Assembly: GCA_937889225.1 (NCBI GenBank)
Contig: CALAST010000108.1
Coordinates: 6,393-70,392, forward strand
DNA from: an uncultured Lachnobacterium sp.
GTDB taxonomy: Bacteria > Bacillota > Clostridia > Lachnospirales > Lachnospiraceae
Reading direction: 5' to 3'
DNA: 64,000 bases
The position numbers and the translations under genes are program-made. The notes beneath the pieces are model-generated. The model was given only the letters and a program-made list of their open reading frames with translations. It did not search any database and had not been told where the DNA came from. Shown here piece by piece: positions 50,435-59,231 of this stretch (positions are counted from its first letter, which is position 1; every line of letters starts with the position of its first letter).

Positions 50435-51055
50435 CTAATTCCCCATAAATTCTTCCATCGTCACCGATGTATCCGAACTTATTCCATCTCTTTTTAAAAC
50501 TGTCCCTATTGTCTTTAAGATAATCTTCCAATCTCCTAAAAACGTGATGTTATCCACATACTTCACATCCAAATCAAACTTATCTTCCCATGAGATAGAA
50601 TTACGCCCATTTACCTGTGCATAACCGGTAAATCCCGGTCTTACCTCATGTCGTCTTGCTTGATGTTTGTTGTATCTTGGCAAATATCTCACTAATAATG
50701 GTCTTGGTCCTACTATTGCCATATCTCCCTTTAAGATATTAATAAGTTCCGGAAGCTCGTCTAAAGACGTTGCCCTTAGTTTCTTTCCAAATCCTGTAAG
50801 TCTGACTTCGTCTGATAATAAATTACCATTTTCGTCTTTCTCACTTGTCATAGTTCGAAACTTATACAACTTAAATACTTTCCCATTTAATCCTGGTCTG
50901 TCCTGTGCAAATAAAACAGGACTTCCTAGCTTTATCCTTACCAAAATTGCTACAATCAGTAACACAGGACTAAGTACAATTAATGCTAACAATGCACAGC
51001 AAAAATCCTGCGGACGTTTTATAAACTTTTCATAAAATCCTTTTTTATGTTTCAT
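50435..51055 (-). CDS. Initiating sugar-phosphate transferase (PglC/WcaJ-type)
   Basis: A 206-residue bacterial sugar transferase that loads the first sugar-1-phosphate on undecaprenyl phosphate. [57 protein letters not shown] shows the single re-entrant membrane helix and the catalytic region, followed by [26 protein letters not shown] and [14 protein letters not shown]. It is the short, PglC-like monotopic form. I start at ATG 51055 (GGAG five bases upstream), not at the in-frame ATG at 51088. It follows the aminotransferase gene, as pglC-type genes often do. Confidence 0.93.
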   Translation of the reverse strand: MKHKKGFYEKFIKRPQDFCCALLALIVLSPVLLIVAILVRIKLGSPVLFAQDRPGLNGKVFKLYKFRTMTSEKDENGNLLSDEVRLTGFGKKLRATSLDELPELINILKGDMAIVGPRPLLVRYLPRYNKHQARRHEVRPGFTGYAQVNGRNSISWEDKFDLDVKYVDNITFLGDWKIILKTIGTVLKRDGISSDTSVTMEEFMGN

Positions 51056-51106
51056 ACTTACTCCAATATCCAACTGTCTGTTAAACAATACCGATACAAA
51101 TACACC

Positions 51107-52375
51107 TTATGCAAAACAACTTTTTACAATCTCAATCACTCTATCCTGTTCTTCCACCGTCATCTTATTATCACTCGGCAGACACAATCCTCTATGAAAG
51201 ATATCCATGCCCACATCCAATGGCTTCCCATCTTTTCCTATTGTTCCGCCACTAATATACGCATTCGTCTTCGCTCTTCCATCTCCTTCGCGAGTTACAA
51301 ATCCATTCATACGATAAATTGGCTGCATATGCATTGGCTTCCAAATTGGACGACCTTCCGCATTATAGTTTGCCAAAGTCTCTAAAATCTCTGTCGGACA
51401 GCTTTTTCCTGCTTCCGGTATATATGCCGTTTCCGATTCGGAACGCACTTGTTTGCACATGGCTTCTTTTTCAATCAACATACAAGATAGCCAATAATTT
51501 GGTTTACTGTTTTCTTCATCAAACGGATTCATTATGATTGGTAAGTCTTTGAAACCTTCTTTGTATCGTTCATAAATCGCTTTTTTCTGTGCGATATGTT
51601 CTTCTAAATATGGATACTGTCCTCTGACTACACCTGCAATTACGTTACTCATGCGATAGTTATAACCGAGTTCTTCATGCTGATACCATGGAGCATTTTC
51701 TCTTGCCTGTGTTGACCACTTTCTTACTTTCTCAGCCGCTTCTTTGCTGTCGGTAAGGAGCATTCCTCCGGCAGAGCCTGTAATAATCTTATTTCCATTA
51801 AAACTGATGGCATTATAATCACCAAACATTCCTGTCTGTACTCCTTTATAAGTTGCACCAAGGGATTCTGCTGCATCTTCGATAATTATTACACCATGCT
51901 TTTCACAAATAGATTTGATTTCATCTATTTTTGCTGGCACGCCATACAAATGGGCAATCACAACTACCTTTACATCCGGATATAATTCAAATGCTTTTTC
52001 TAATGCTACTGGGTCCATATTCCAAGTATCGTATTCCGTATCAATAAATATTGGAACTCCACCTTCGTATACAACCGGATTTACGGTTGCATCAAATGTC
52101 ATATCGGAACAGAATACTTTATCTCCCGGTTTTACACCTGCCAATTTGACTGCCATATGCAATGCCGCTGTTCCTGCGGAGAGTGCTACAGAATATTTGC
52201 AGCCTACTTTTTCACATGTAAGACGTTCCACCTCATTGATGTTTGCACCTACTGTAGACATCCAGTTTGTTTCATATGCCTGTGTTACATATTCAATTTC
52301 TTCCCCATGCATCGTCGGGGATGACAGCCATACCTTAGATGTAAATGGTTGTCTATCTAATCTATTTTTAAACAT
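51107..52375 (-). CDS. DegT/DnrJ/EryC1-family sugar aminotransferase (PglE/LegC-like)
   Basis: A 422-residue PLP-dependent aminotransferase. WLSSPTMHGEEIEYVTQAYETNWMSTVG is the family opening, VALSAGTAALHMAVKLAGVKPGDKVFCSDMTF is the PLP phosphate pocket, IIIEDAAESLGATYKG holds the pyridine-binding Asp, and ISFNGNKIITGSAGGMLLTD the Schiff-base lysine. It should aminate the 4-keto-6-deoxy sugar made by the upstream dehydratase, giving a UDP-4-amino-2,4,6-trideoxy-hexose. GAGGAAGACAAC precedes the ATG. No acetyltransferase of the PglD type is found, so the amine may stay free or be used by the ATP-grasp enzyme. Confidence 0.93.
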   Translation of the reverse strand: MFKNRLDRQPFTSKVWLSSPTMHGEEIEYVTQAYETNWMSTVGANINEVERLTCEKVGCKYSVALSAGTAALHMAVKLAGVKPGDKVFCSDMTFDATVNPVVYEGGVPIFIDTEYDTWNMDPVALEKAFELYPDVKVVVIAHLYGVPAKIDEIKSICEKHGVIIIEDAAESLGATYKGVQTGMFGDYNAISFNGNKIITGSAGGMLLTDSKEAAEKVRKWSTQARENAPWYQHEELGYNYRMSNVIAGVVRGQYPYLEEHIAQKKAIYERYKEGFKDLPIIMNPFDEENSKPNYWLSCMLIEKEAMCKQVRSESETAYIPEAGKSCPTEILETLANYNAEGRPIWKPMHMQPIYRMNGFVTREGDGRAKTNAYISGGTIGKDGKPLDVGMDIFHRGLCLPSDNKMTVEEQDRVIEIVKSCFA

Positions 52376-52493
52376 GTTGTCTTCCTCACATCCTGATTCA
52401 TTTTTATCTTTCCTATTATATTTCCTACTTGTTTTTTATCATCATAACCCCAAAACATGAAACAATTTTATTGATAAAATAATAGTTTCTTAT

Positions 52494-54536
52494 TTACTTA
52501 GATGCAGAGGTTTCCTTATACGTAGGCACCATTTCTTTCACAAGTTCCCTGATATCTACCCGATTCTCATGACAAGCTTTCATCAGTTCTTGCAATTGCT
52601 CCAAAAACTTACTTTCATCAAATGGAATCGGACATCCGATATGTATCAACTCGTTTTGTGTTCTCTTAATGCCTTCTTCTGCCATCAACTTCTCTTCAAA
52701 AAGCTTCTCGCCCGGTCGAAGGCCGGTATATTCCACACGAATATCCACATCTGGTTTAAACCCGGAAAGTTTAATTAAGTTTCTCGCCAATGTATCAATC
52801 TTTACAGGCGAGCCCATATCAAGCACAAAGATTTCTCCGCCTTTTGCATAAGTTCCAGCTTGAAGTACCAAAGATACCGCCTCTGGAATGGTCATGAAAT
52901 AACGGATAATATCAGGATGTGTAACTGTTACAGGACCACCTTTTGCAATCTGTTTTCGAAATAATGGAATCACGGAACCATTGCTTCCAAGCACGTTCCC
53001 AAAACGTACTGCAACAAATTCGGTACATGCTTTTGTCTTTCCATTTTGCACTATGCTGGAATTTTTATTTGATACTGCTTTACCACCAATATCTTCTCTG
53101 AACACATCCCAAATCTTCTCACTATCCCTCTGCACATGCTCATACAATGCCGGAAGCTCCGCTTCGCGTCCTTCTTTAATCATCCTGTCAAACGACTGCA
53201 CAATCATTTCACACAAACGCTTGCTCGCACCCATAATATTCGTAGGATTTACCGCCTTATCCGTACTAATCAACACAAATCGCTTACACCCATTCGCCAT
53301 CGCTGCATAAGCTGTCTTATAGGTACCAATCGCATTATTCTTAATCGCTTCACACGGACTTGTCTCCATCAGCGGTACATGCTTATGTGCCGCAGCATGA
53401 TACACCACATCCGGCTTATATGTTTCAAACACCTGCATAATCTTACGGCTGTCACGCACCGAGCCAATCAACGCCACAATATCCAAATTTCGATATTTAT
53501 CTTTCAGCTCTAACTCAATGTCATAAGCATTATTCTCATACACATCAAAAATCACAAGCTGTTTTGGTCCATAGGAGGCAATCTGTCGGCAAAGTTCGCT
53601 ACCAATCGAACCGCCTCCGCCTGTAACAAGGACTTTTTTTCCATTGATAAACTCTGCGATTTCTCCCATATTTACCTTAATCGGTTCACGACCAAGTAAA
53701 TCCTCAACCTGCACATCTTTCATTTCTTTTACCGAAACATTTCCGGTTACAAACTGCTGCATGCTTGGAAGATTTTTAATTTCACAACCTGTTTCCTTAC
53801 AGATTTCAATAATCTCTTTTTTTATCTGCACACTCGCACTTGGCATTGCAATATAAATCTTGTCGATTTTATATTTCTCAACATTCTGAGGAATACTTTC
53901 TCTACCGCCAACAACCGGCACGTCATCCACAAAACGTCCCCATTTATTCGGGTTATCATCAATAATGCAATGGATTCGTGCTTTTATCTTTTTTGCATGA
54001 TGCAAGTCACGTAAAATCATCTGCCCTGCACTTCCTGCTCCAATTAGCATGACACGATTGGCACTTGTTTCTTCCTTAACCTGTTCTTTCGCTTTTTTCT
54101 CCAATAAAACAAATCGGTAGGAAAAACGAACCGCTAATGTGAGAATAAACTGAATCATTGCACCAAATATGTAATAGGAAATTGGCATTCGTTTTATGCA
54201 CAAAGTAATGACAATGGCATGCACCATCGCGATAAATACCGAAGCACCTGCCACTCTGGCAAGCTCATTGTAGCTTGCAAATCGCCAAATACTATGGTAA
54301 AGACGGAACATCCAAAAAATCACTACACAAAAAACAGCATACTGTGGTACAAAAGACAGATATGCCTGCAAATAATCACTTGGAATTGTGGTGTACTTAC
54401 AATCAAATCGAATCCACAATCCAAGAAAATATGCTCCACACGCAGCTAATAAGTCATATACCATCAGATAAACGGTTATAATCTGCCAATGCTCTATATG
54501 AAATTTTTTATTTTCTTTCATTTCTATATCATTCAT
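52494..54536 (-). CDS. Membrane UDP-sugar 4,6-dehydratase (CapD/WbpM/PglF type)
   Basis: A 680-residue protein. Residues 1-150 have four membrane helices. Residues 160-275 form a first Rossmann domain (VMLIGAGSAGQMILRDLHHAK). Residues 295-620 form the catalytic extended SDR domain with VLVTGGGGSIGSELCRQIA, VYHAAAHKHVPLMETSP and STDKAVNPTNIMGASKRLCEMI. In the last motif the usual Tyr of YxxxK is replaced by Met (MGASK), as is normal in this subfamily. It converts UDP-N-acetylglucosamine to a 4-keto-6-deoxy form. It is the first gene of the polysaccharide locus. Confidence 0.93.
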   Translation of the reverse strand: MNDIEMKENKKFHIEHWQIITVYLMVYDLLAACGAYFLGLWIRFDCKYTTIPSDYLQAYLSFVPQYAVFCVVIFWMFRLYHSIWRFASYNELARVAGASVFIAMVHAIVITLCIKRMPISYYIFGAMIQFILTLAVRFSYRFVLLEKKAKEQVKEETSANRVMLIGAGSAGQMILRDLHHAKKIKARIHCIIDDNPNKWGRFVDDVPVVGGRESIPQNVEKYKIDKIYIAMPSASVQIKKEIIEICKETGCEIKNLPSMQQFVTGNVSVKEMKDVQVEDLLGREPIKVNMGEIAEFINGKKVLVTGGGGSIGSELCRQIASYGPKQLVIFDVYENNAYDIELELKDKYRNLDIVALIGSVRDSRKIMQVFETYKPDVVYHAAAHKHVPLMETSPCEAIKNNAIGTYKTAYAAMANGCKRFVLISTDKAVNPTNIMGASKRLCEMIVQSFDRMIKEGREAELPALYEHVQRDSEKIWDVFREDIGGKAVSNKNSSIVQNGKTKACTEFVAVRFGNVLGSNGSVIPLFRKQIAKGGPVTVTHPDIIRYFMTIPEAVSLVLQAGTYAKGGEIFVLDMGSPVKIDTLARNLIKLSGFKPDVDIRVEYTGLRPGEKLFEEKLMAEEGIKRTQNELIHIGCPIPFDESKFLEQLQELMKACHENRVDIRELVKEMVPTYKETSASK

Positions 54537-54634
54537 GCATCTTCCAACTTTCGTTTTCTTTTTATTGTCGTCACTTAAATTCCTATATATTTAAGGGTTC
54601 TGTACTTTCTCTTGCTTCAAACGCAAATACAAAA

Positions 54635-54682
54635 TCAAATAAATATTCGCAATCTGCTTTGTTACTTACTCATAACCAAATA
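54635..54682. repeat. Dispersed repeat, copy C
   Basis: ATATTCGCAATCTGCTTTGT then TACTTACTCATAACC, close to copy A at 14572-14620 and to the shorter copy B at 23479-23514. It is located between the dehydratase and helicase genes, upstream of the whole polysaccharide locus. Confidence 0.45.
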
Positions 54683-54696
54683 ATCTTCTTTTTTTA

Positions 54697-56742
54697 TCAC
54701 TTATTAGAAATATGAACTTTTTCCCATATCATCCCTATTCGTTCCAAACGAATTTTTTGGATTTCTGACATAGGTGCAGCCCCTATCTTTTTTCCGGCTG
54801 CAATACTTCGTTGGTTGTCAATCCAAACACCTAATGCAGTACCTTTTTCCGTGACATATTTATGAGGAACTTCCAGATTTCCATGTGTTTTCCAGTAAAT
54901 CTCTGCTTCAATATAGTTTTTATTCCATTGGTCACTATATTTATCCCATATCATGCCAAGCCCATTCAGTTGCTCCATCTGTTCCAATGTAAGCAATTTG
55001 GCTTTTACAGAAACATTTTTTGCCACTCGATTTCCCATCTCGTCAAGAATCTCATATTCTCCACGCTTCCATTTACTGCGAATGTTGCTAACCCATTTTC
55101 CAAGAGGAAAATCATCCGGAGTCACATATGTGGTAGGAATATCTACATTTCCATGTTCTTTTTTATATATTTCCAACTTACGAAAAGCATTGTTCCATTT
55201 ACGATTTGAACCATCTTCCCAATCCATACCAATGCTATCAAGCTTTTCAATCTGCTGCGAACTTAAGTTTCCTACGGTTTTTCCGGCACGAATGCGACGT
55301 TGTGTCATAAGCCACATCCCTAAATTCAAACCATTATCAGAAACATATTTCTTTGGAATTTGCAAATGTCCGTTTTCCTCAAAAAACAATTTTGCGGACT
55401 CATAATATACTTCCCATCCTGCAGAAAGATTTTTCCTTATACTCTCAAATAGGATTCGACATTCACGTACTTCATCGAAGATTTGGAAATACTCATCAAA
55501 TGGCAGTTTTTCCGCATCTTTGTTCCACATACCATACGCACACGCAGCTTCTTCCGCCAATCCATGAATAGAATACAGGCTGTCGAAATTGTTGACAAGG
55601 TCAAATATCAACGGTTTTTGACTCCCACCAACTGCAAGCCCTCTCCCAATCTGTTGTAAATACAGAATCGGAGAAACTGTTGGACGTAACAAAATCACAC
55701 CATCGATATGCTCTATATGTACTCCTTCGTTTAACATATCAATACAAAATAACAATCGCAGATGTTCGGATGTGTCATTCTTAAAACTATCAAATATATA
55801 TTCTGCTTCCGGATTGTCATAATACACCTTGTATATATGCGGATTTGCATCTATTTTTTCAAACCATTCAAAGACACAAAGAACCATTTCTTCCATATGT
55901 TCTTTATTGGAACAAAAAACAATATATTTTCCTTTTTTGCACTTCATATGACGTTCGAAAATCTCATCCAATCCTTGTGCGTGTTCTAAAGCACGACGAA
56001 GCTGTTCCAAGAGTTTTTCATTTTCCTGTTGTTTGATTGCATTTTTCATTTGTGCCATGCGTTTTTTTAGAATATTTAATTCTTGCCGATAGTCGTACAT
56101 TGCACATACATACGTTGGAGCTGGGAGAATTTTTCTACCAATTGCCTCACCCAAGGACATTTCCGATGCAATATTTCCATCAAATAGTTCTTGTGCCATG
56201 TCGCGTTGGTTATCCAGATAACGAATATTTGTTGCAGAAAGTCCTAATACTTTTGCATTTGGATACATCTCCAACAAAAGATTTACACTCTTTCCCCACT
56301 CCATTGCACCGCAACGGTGAAATTCATCTAATATGATGTAAGATGGGTGAAGTTGTGGAATAACATCTTGGTTATGCATCAGCTTGGCATATGTCAGAAA
56401 TTGAATATTTGAAAATTCTATATATTCTGACACTTTCTTTATCAAAGACTTCTCTTTTGAATCCAAATATTTTTCATTGGAAATTTCTTGATTGCTTTCT
56501 TGCACTCCCATGATTCTTTTCACATTTTCAAGCTGTGTACGAAAGATATATTCACTTGGCGAAAGCCAAACGACTGTCTCATTTGCATAATCCAACGCAA
56601 GCTGAAACGCAATCAAAGATTTTCCTGTTCCGGTCGGATGGATAATGGCGGCTTTGCCTTCTTCTTCCATAAGCTGACGTGCAGCAGCATATGCTTTTTT
56701 ATTATGTTCAAATAATTTCAAATCCATATGTTTTCCTGCCAT
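54697..56742 (-). CDS. Superfamily 2 helicase with three helicase-associated (HA) repeats
   Basis: A 681-residue protein. The helicase core has Walker A IHPTGTGKSLIAFQLALDYA, motif II IILDEFHRCGAMEW (DEFH instead of DEAH), motif III GLSATN, and the motif V-VI region DMLNEGVHIEHIDGVILLRPTVSPILYLQQIGRGLAVG. From about residue 425 come three tandem HA domains of 65-75 residues (WEVYYESAKLFFEENGHLQIPKKYV, WNNAFRKLEIYKKEHGNVDIPTTYV, WNKNYIEAEIYWKTHGNLEVPHKYV), each ending in LGxWxxxxR-like text. HA helicases are widespread in bacteria, often near mobile elements; their role is not settled. AGGA lies before the ATG. Confidence 0.9.
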   Translation of the reverse strand: MAGKHMDLKLFEHNKKAYAAARQLMEEEGKAAIIHPTGTGKSLIAFQLALDYANETVVWLSPSEYIFRTQLENVKRIMGVQESNQEISNEKYLDSKEKSLIKKVSEYIEFSNIQFLTYAKLMHNQDVIPQLHPSYIILDEFHRCGAMEWGKSVNLLLEMYPNAKVLGLSATNIRYLDNQRDMAQELFDGNIASEMSLGEAIGRKILPAPTYVCAMYDYRQELNILKKRMAQMKNAIKQQENEKLLEQLRRALEHAQGLDEIFERHMKCKKGKYIVFCSNKEHMEEMVLCVFEWFEKIDANPHIYKVYYDNPEAEYIFDSFKNDTSEHLRLLFCIDMLNEGVHIEHIDGVILLRPTVSPILYLQQIGRGLAVGGSQKPLIFDLVNNFDSLYSIHGLAEEAACAYGMWNKDAEKLPFDEYFQIFDEVRECRILFESIRKNLSAGWEVYYESAKLFFEENGHLQIPKKYVSDNGLNLGMWLMTQRRIRAGKTVGNLSSQQIEKLDSIGMDWEDGSNRKWNNAFRKLEIYKKEHGNVDIPTTYVTPDDFPLGKWVSNIRSKWKRGEYEILDEMGNRVAKNVSVKAKLLTLEQMEQLNGLGMIWDKYSDQWNKNYIEAEIYWKTHGNLEVPHKYVTEKGTALGVWIDNQRSIAAGKKIGAAPMSEIQKIRLERIGMIWEKVHISNK

Positions 56743-57417
56743 AGCAAAATCCTATTCATATCTTATATTTCATTCATAGCAAACTTTTATTGATATTCTA
56801 AGTTTTCTCACACACAGCGAATTATTTTTTCGTCTTTTGCATACACTAATTTCTGAATATTGACCCCTTAAAATCTGAAGATTTTTCGTGAACTTTTTCG
56901 CAGATTGGTGTAATCTGCGAAAAAGTGCCGCAAAGCCTTATAAATCAAGGGTTTGCGATTTCGCTTTGACCCCTTATGACCACAAATAGAAGTTTTTTAA
57001 AAATACAAAAGTCTGGAAATGCTTGAAAATACTGGATTTTGGGAAAGATTTTTGACCACGATTTTGACCCCTTAAAAAATCTTTTTACGAAAAAAGTGGT
57101 CAAAAATCTCTATTTTGTCGAACTTATGTTTGAAATATATGGAAAATTTAAAGATTTTTGAAGCAGTTTTTAAGTTTTTGAAAATTTATATTGACAAATA
57201 TAGGGGGATTTTATAGAATAATAGTGTTTGATTAGCGAAATTTGTAATACTGTGCTCTTTTTTTCTTTCGCAGATTACACCAATCTGCGAAAGATTCGTG
57301 GTCAAAAATCTTAGAAAATCTCAAATTTTAACATTTTTTCTATTAAATTGATAAATTTTCCCATTTATAGAACTATAAATGAATAACTTTCAAAACTTGT
57401 ACCATTTTAAACCCAAA
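56743..57417. other. Gene-free region with interlocking inverted repeats
   Basis: No credible open frame. It contains two hairpins that are inverted copies of each other: TTTTTCGCAGATT-ggtgt-AATCTGCGAAAAA (56894-56924) and TTTCGCAGATT-acacc-AATCTGCGAAA (57266-57292). The motif TGACCCCTTA occurs three times on the same strand (56861-56870, 56967-56976, 57065-57074). GATTTTTGACCACG (57047-57060) is opposed by GTGGTCAAAAATCT at 57097-57110 and 57299-57312. The layout suggests a structured RNA or a small inverted-repeat element rather than decayed coding sequence. Confidence 0.55.
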
Positions 57418-57457
57418 AATTAGCCCGACAGATTATAACTACCTGTCGGGCTAATTT
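57418..57457 (-). terminator. Strong rho-independent terminator
   Basis: Perfect 15-bp stem AAATTAGCCCGACAG / CTGTCGGGCTAATTT, ten-base loop, TTTT run on both strands. It lies 15 bases after the stop codon of the gene at 57472 and would also block transcription from the left. Confidence 0.9.
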
Positions 57458-57471
57458 TTGTCTATATAACT

Positions 57472-59163
57472 TTAACCTATCAATATCGTTTTCCCTTGAA
57501 ATGCAAAGCCATATTTATAAATACGTTCTGCTTCAATTCCTTTTGCAATCAAAGATGTTTCATATTGTTTCTCTTCTATTTGTTGTAAAGCCATTTTGAC
57601 GGTATCTTCCATACTGCCATCATCTTTGTCATGTACTTTAAATTCAAAGATAAACGCTTTATCTTCTTTCTTTTTCGGTTCTAACATCACATCATATCTT
57701 CCAAAGCCACTCTCCCTATTTGAAGTAATGACATAACGTTGATTCAAATCTACCAAAAGCCCTAATACAAACCCATGATAAAACTTCTCCGGCTCTGCTC
57801 CCCAAGGTCCTTTTCCTGTATCAAAATGACTGAATATCTGCAATGAAACACGATTCATATAGGTATTCATGGCTTTTACATCACTAAGCATAAGTGCTTT
57901 GATAAAATTGTTATAAGATGGCTTTGCAGGTGCAAACCAACCACGCACCATACTACGGAACATCTTTTCCACTTCATAATTTGTAAATGTCAATTCATAT
58001 AATGGGTCTTCGCCATATTCTATAGTATTTTCCTGTTCATACGCAACCACTTTTAAATAGCCGCTTGCAAGCAATAAACTCCAAATTGCGGATTCGTTAT
58101 CATTCAGCTGATTATATACTATCTGCTCGTCGATTGCACACAGTAAATGTTCGCCCTTTAATAAATTTTGGAAAGATTGCTTGATATCTTCATTACTTTC
58201 ACGTATTAATTTTCCTACTAAACTATTGGAACTTGTATTTGCCCAATATGTTCCATATTTTCCCTTATCAATAAAATTTAATACCGACCATGGATTGTAA
58301 ATATCTGTATGATTTCCAAATATAAAACCATCATACCAATGTTTTACACCTTCTTTTTCCTGCTCCAAACCACATTCTTCTAATGAAGCAAAAACTTCTT
58401 CTTCCGTAAAGCCAAAACAAGTCGCATATTTATCTGATGTGGTCGTGACTACTTCTAAATTGTTTAAATCAGAAAAGATAGATTCTTTACTTACCCTTGT
58501 AATGCCGGTCATAACTGCTTTTGCTAAAAACGGATTTGTTTTAAATGTAGAATTAAACAAACTCCTTGTAAATGACACAATTTCTTCCCAAAATCCACCT
58601 ACATAAGCTTCCTGCATAGGAGTATCATATTCATCTAAGAGAATCATTACTTTTTTTCCATAATAACGATATAAAAAATCCGAAAGATGATATAATGCTG
58701 ATGTGATATCACTATCTTTTACATCCACTTGTACCACACGTTCAAAGTATGCTTTATCAACGTCTGTAAGCACATCACTATCCTTTAAAAAATAATACTT
58801 TACATAAACATTGCGAATAATTTCACAAAGTTTTTCTCTTGCAGTAGTATAATTATTTTCCTTTACATTCGCAAACGACAAACTAATTACCGGATAGGTT
58901 CCCTGTAAATTTCTATATTGTTCTTCTTGCCAAATCGAAAAATTTTCAAATAAATCACTTCTGCCTGCATGATTCATAGAAAAAAAGTATTCTAACATAT
59001 TTAAATTTAACGTCTTTCCAAAACGACGCGGGCGGGCAATTAATGTTACATCATCATTACTTTCCCACCACTCCTTAATAAAATGTGTTTTATCTACATA
59101 AAAAACATTATTTTCCACAATTTTTTCAAAATCCTGTATTCCAATTCCAACTGTTCTTGCCAT
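57472..59163 (-). CDS. AAA-ATPase-like / PD-(D/E)XK nuclease family protein
   Basis: A 563-residue complete member of the family also seen at 1-1513. FYVDKTHFIKEWWESNDDV, Walker A ARPRRFGKTLNLNML, Walker B KVMILLDEYDTPMQEA, the GITRVSKESIFSDLNNLEVVTTTSDKYATCFGFTEEEV block, and C-terminal GFGRYDVMLEPKKKEDKAFIFEFKVHDK, the D...ExK nuclease core, are all seen. The ATG at 59163 has AAGGGGA before it; an in-frame ATG at 59196 has no ribosome site. A strong terminator follows. Role unknown; the close similarity to the left-edge gene indicates recent duplication or repeated acquisition. Confidence 0.88.
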   Translation of the reverse strand: MARTVGIGIQDFEKIVENNVFYVDKTHFIKEWWESNDDVTLIARPRRFGKTLNLNMLEYFFSMNHAGRSDLFENFSIWQEEQYRNLQGTYPVISLSFANVKENNYTTAREKLCEIIRNVYVKYYFLKDSDVLTDVDKAYFERVVQVDVKDSDITSALYHLSDFLYRYYGKKVMILLDEYDTPMQEAYVGGFWEEIVSFTRSLFNSTFKTNPFLAKAVMTGITRVSKESIFSDLNNLEVVTTTSDKYATCFGFTEEEVFASLEECGLEQEKEGVKHWYDGFIFGNHTDIYNPWSVLNFIDKGKYGTYWANTSSNSLVGKLIRESNEDIKQSFQNLLKGEHLLCAIDEQIVYNQLNDNESAIWSLLLASGYLKVVAYEQENTIEYGEDPLYELTFTNYEVEKMFRSMVRGWFAPAKPSYNNFIKALMLSDVKAMNTYMNRVSLQIFSHFDTGKGPWGAEPEKFYHGFVLGLLVDLNQRYVITSNRESGFGRYDVMLEPKKKEDKAFIFEFKVHDKDDGSMEDTVKMALQQIEEKQYETSLIAKGIEAERIYKYGFAFQGKTILIG

Positions 59164-59231
59164 ATGTTCCCCTTCTTTCCTTTTGACTTTTACCATTATA
59201 ACGCATTACATATTTTTTTGCAAAAATTTGC

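Noticed and set aside
56861..57313. CRISPR-like array because of repeated motifs
   Set aside because: The repeats are only 10-13 bases, unevenly spaced and partly inverted; there are no regular spacers and no cas genes.
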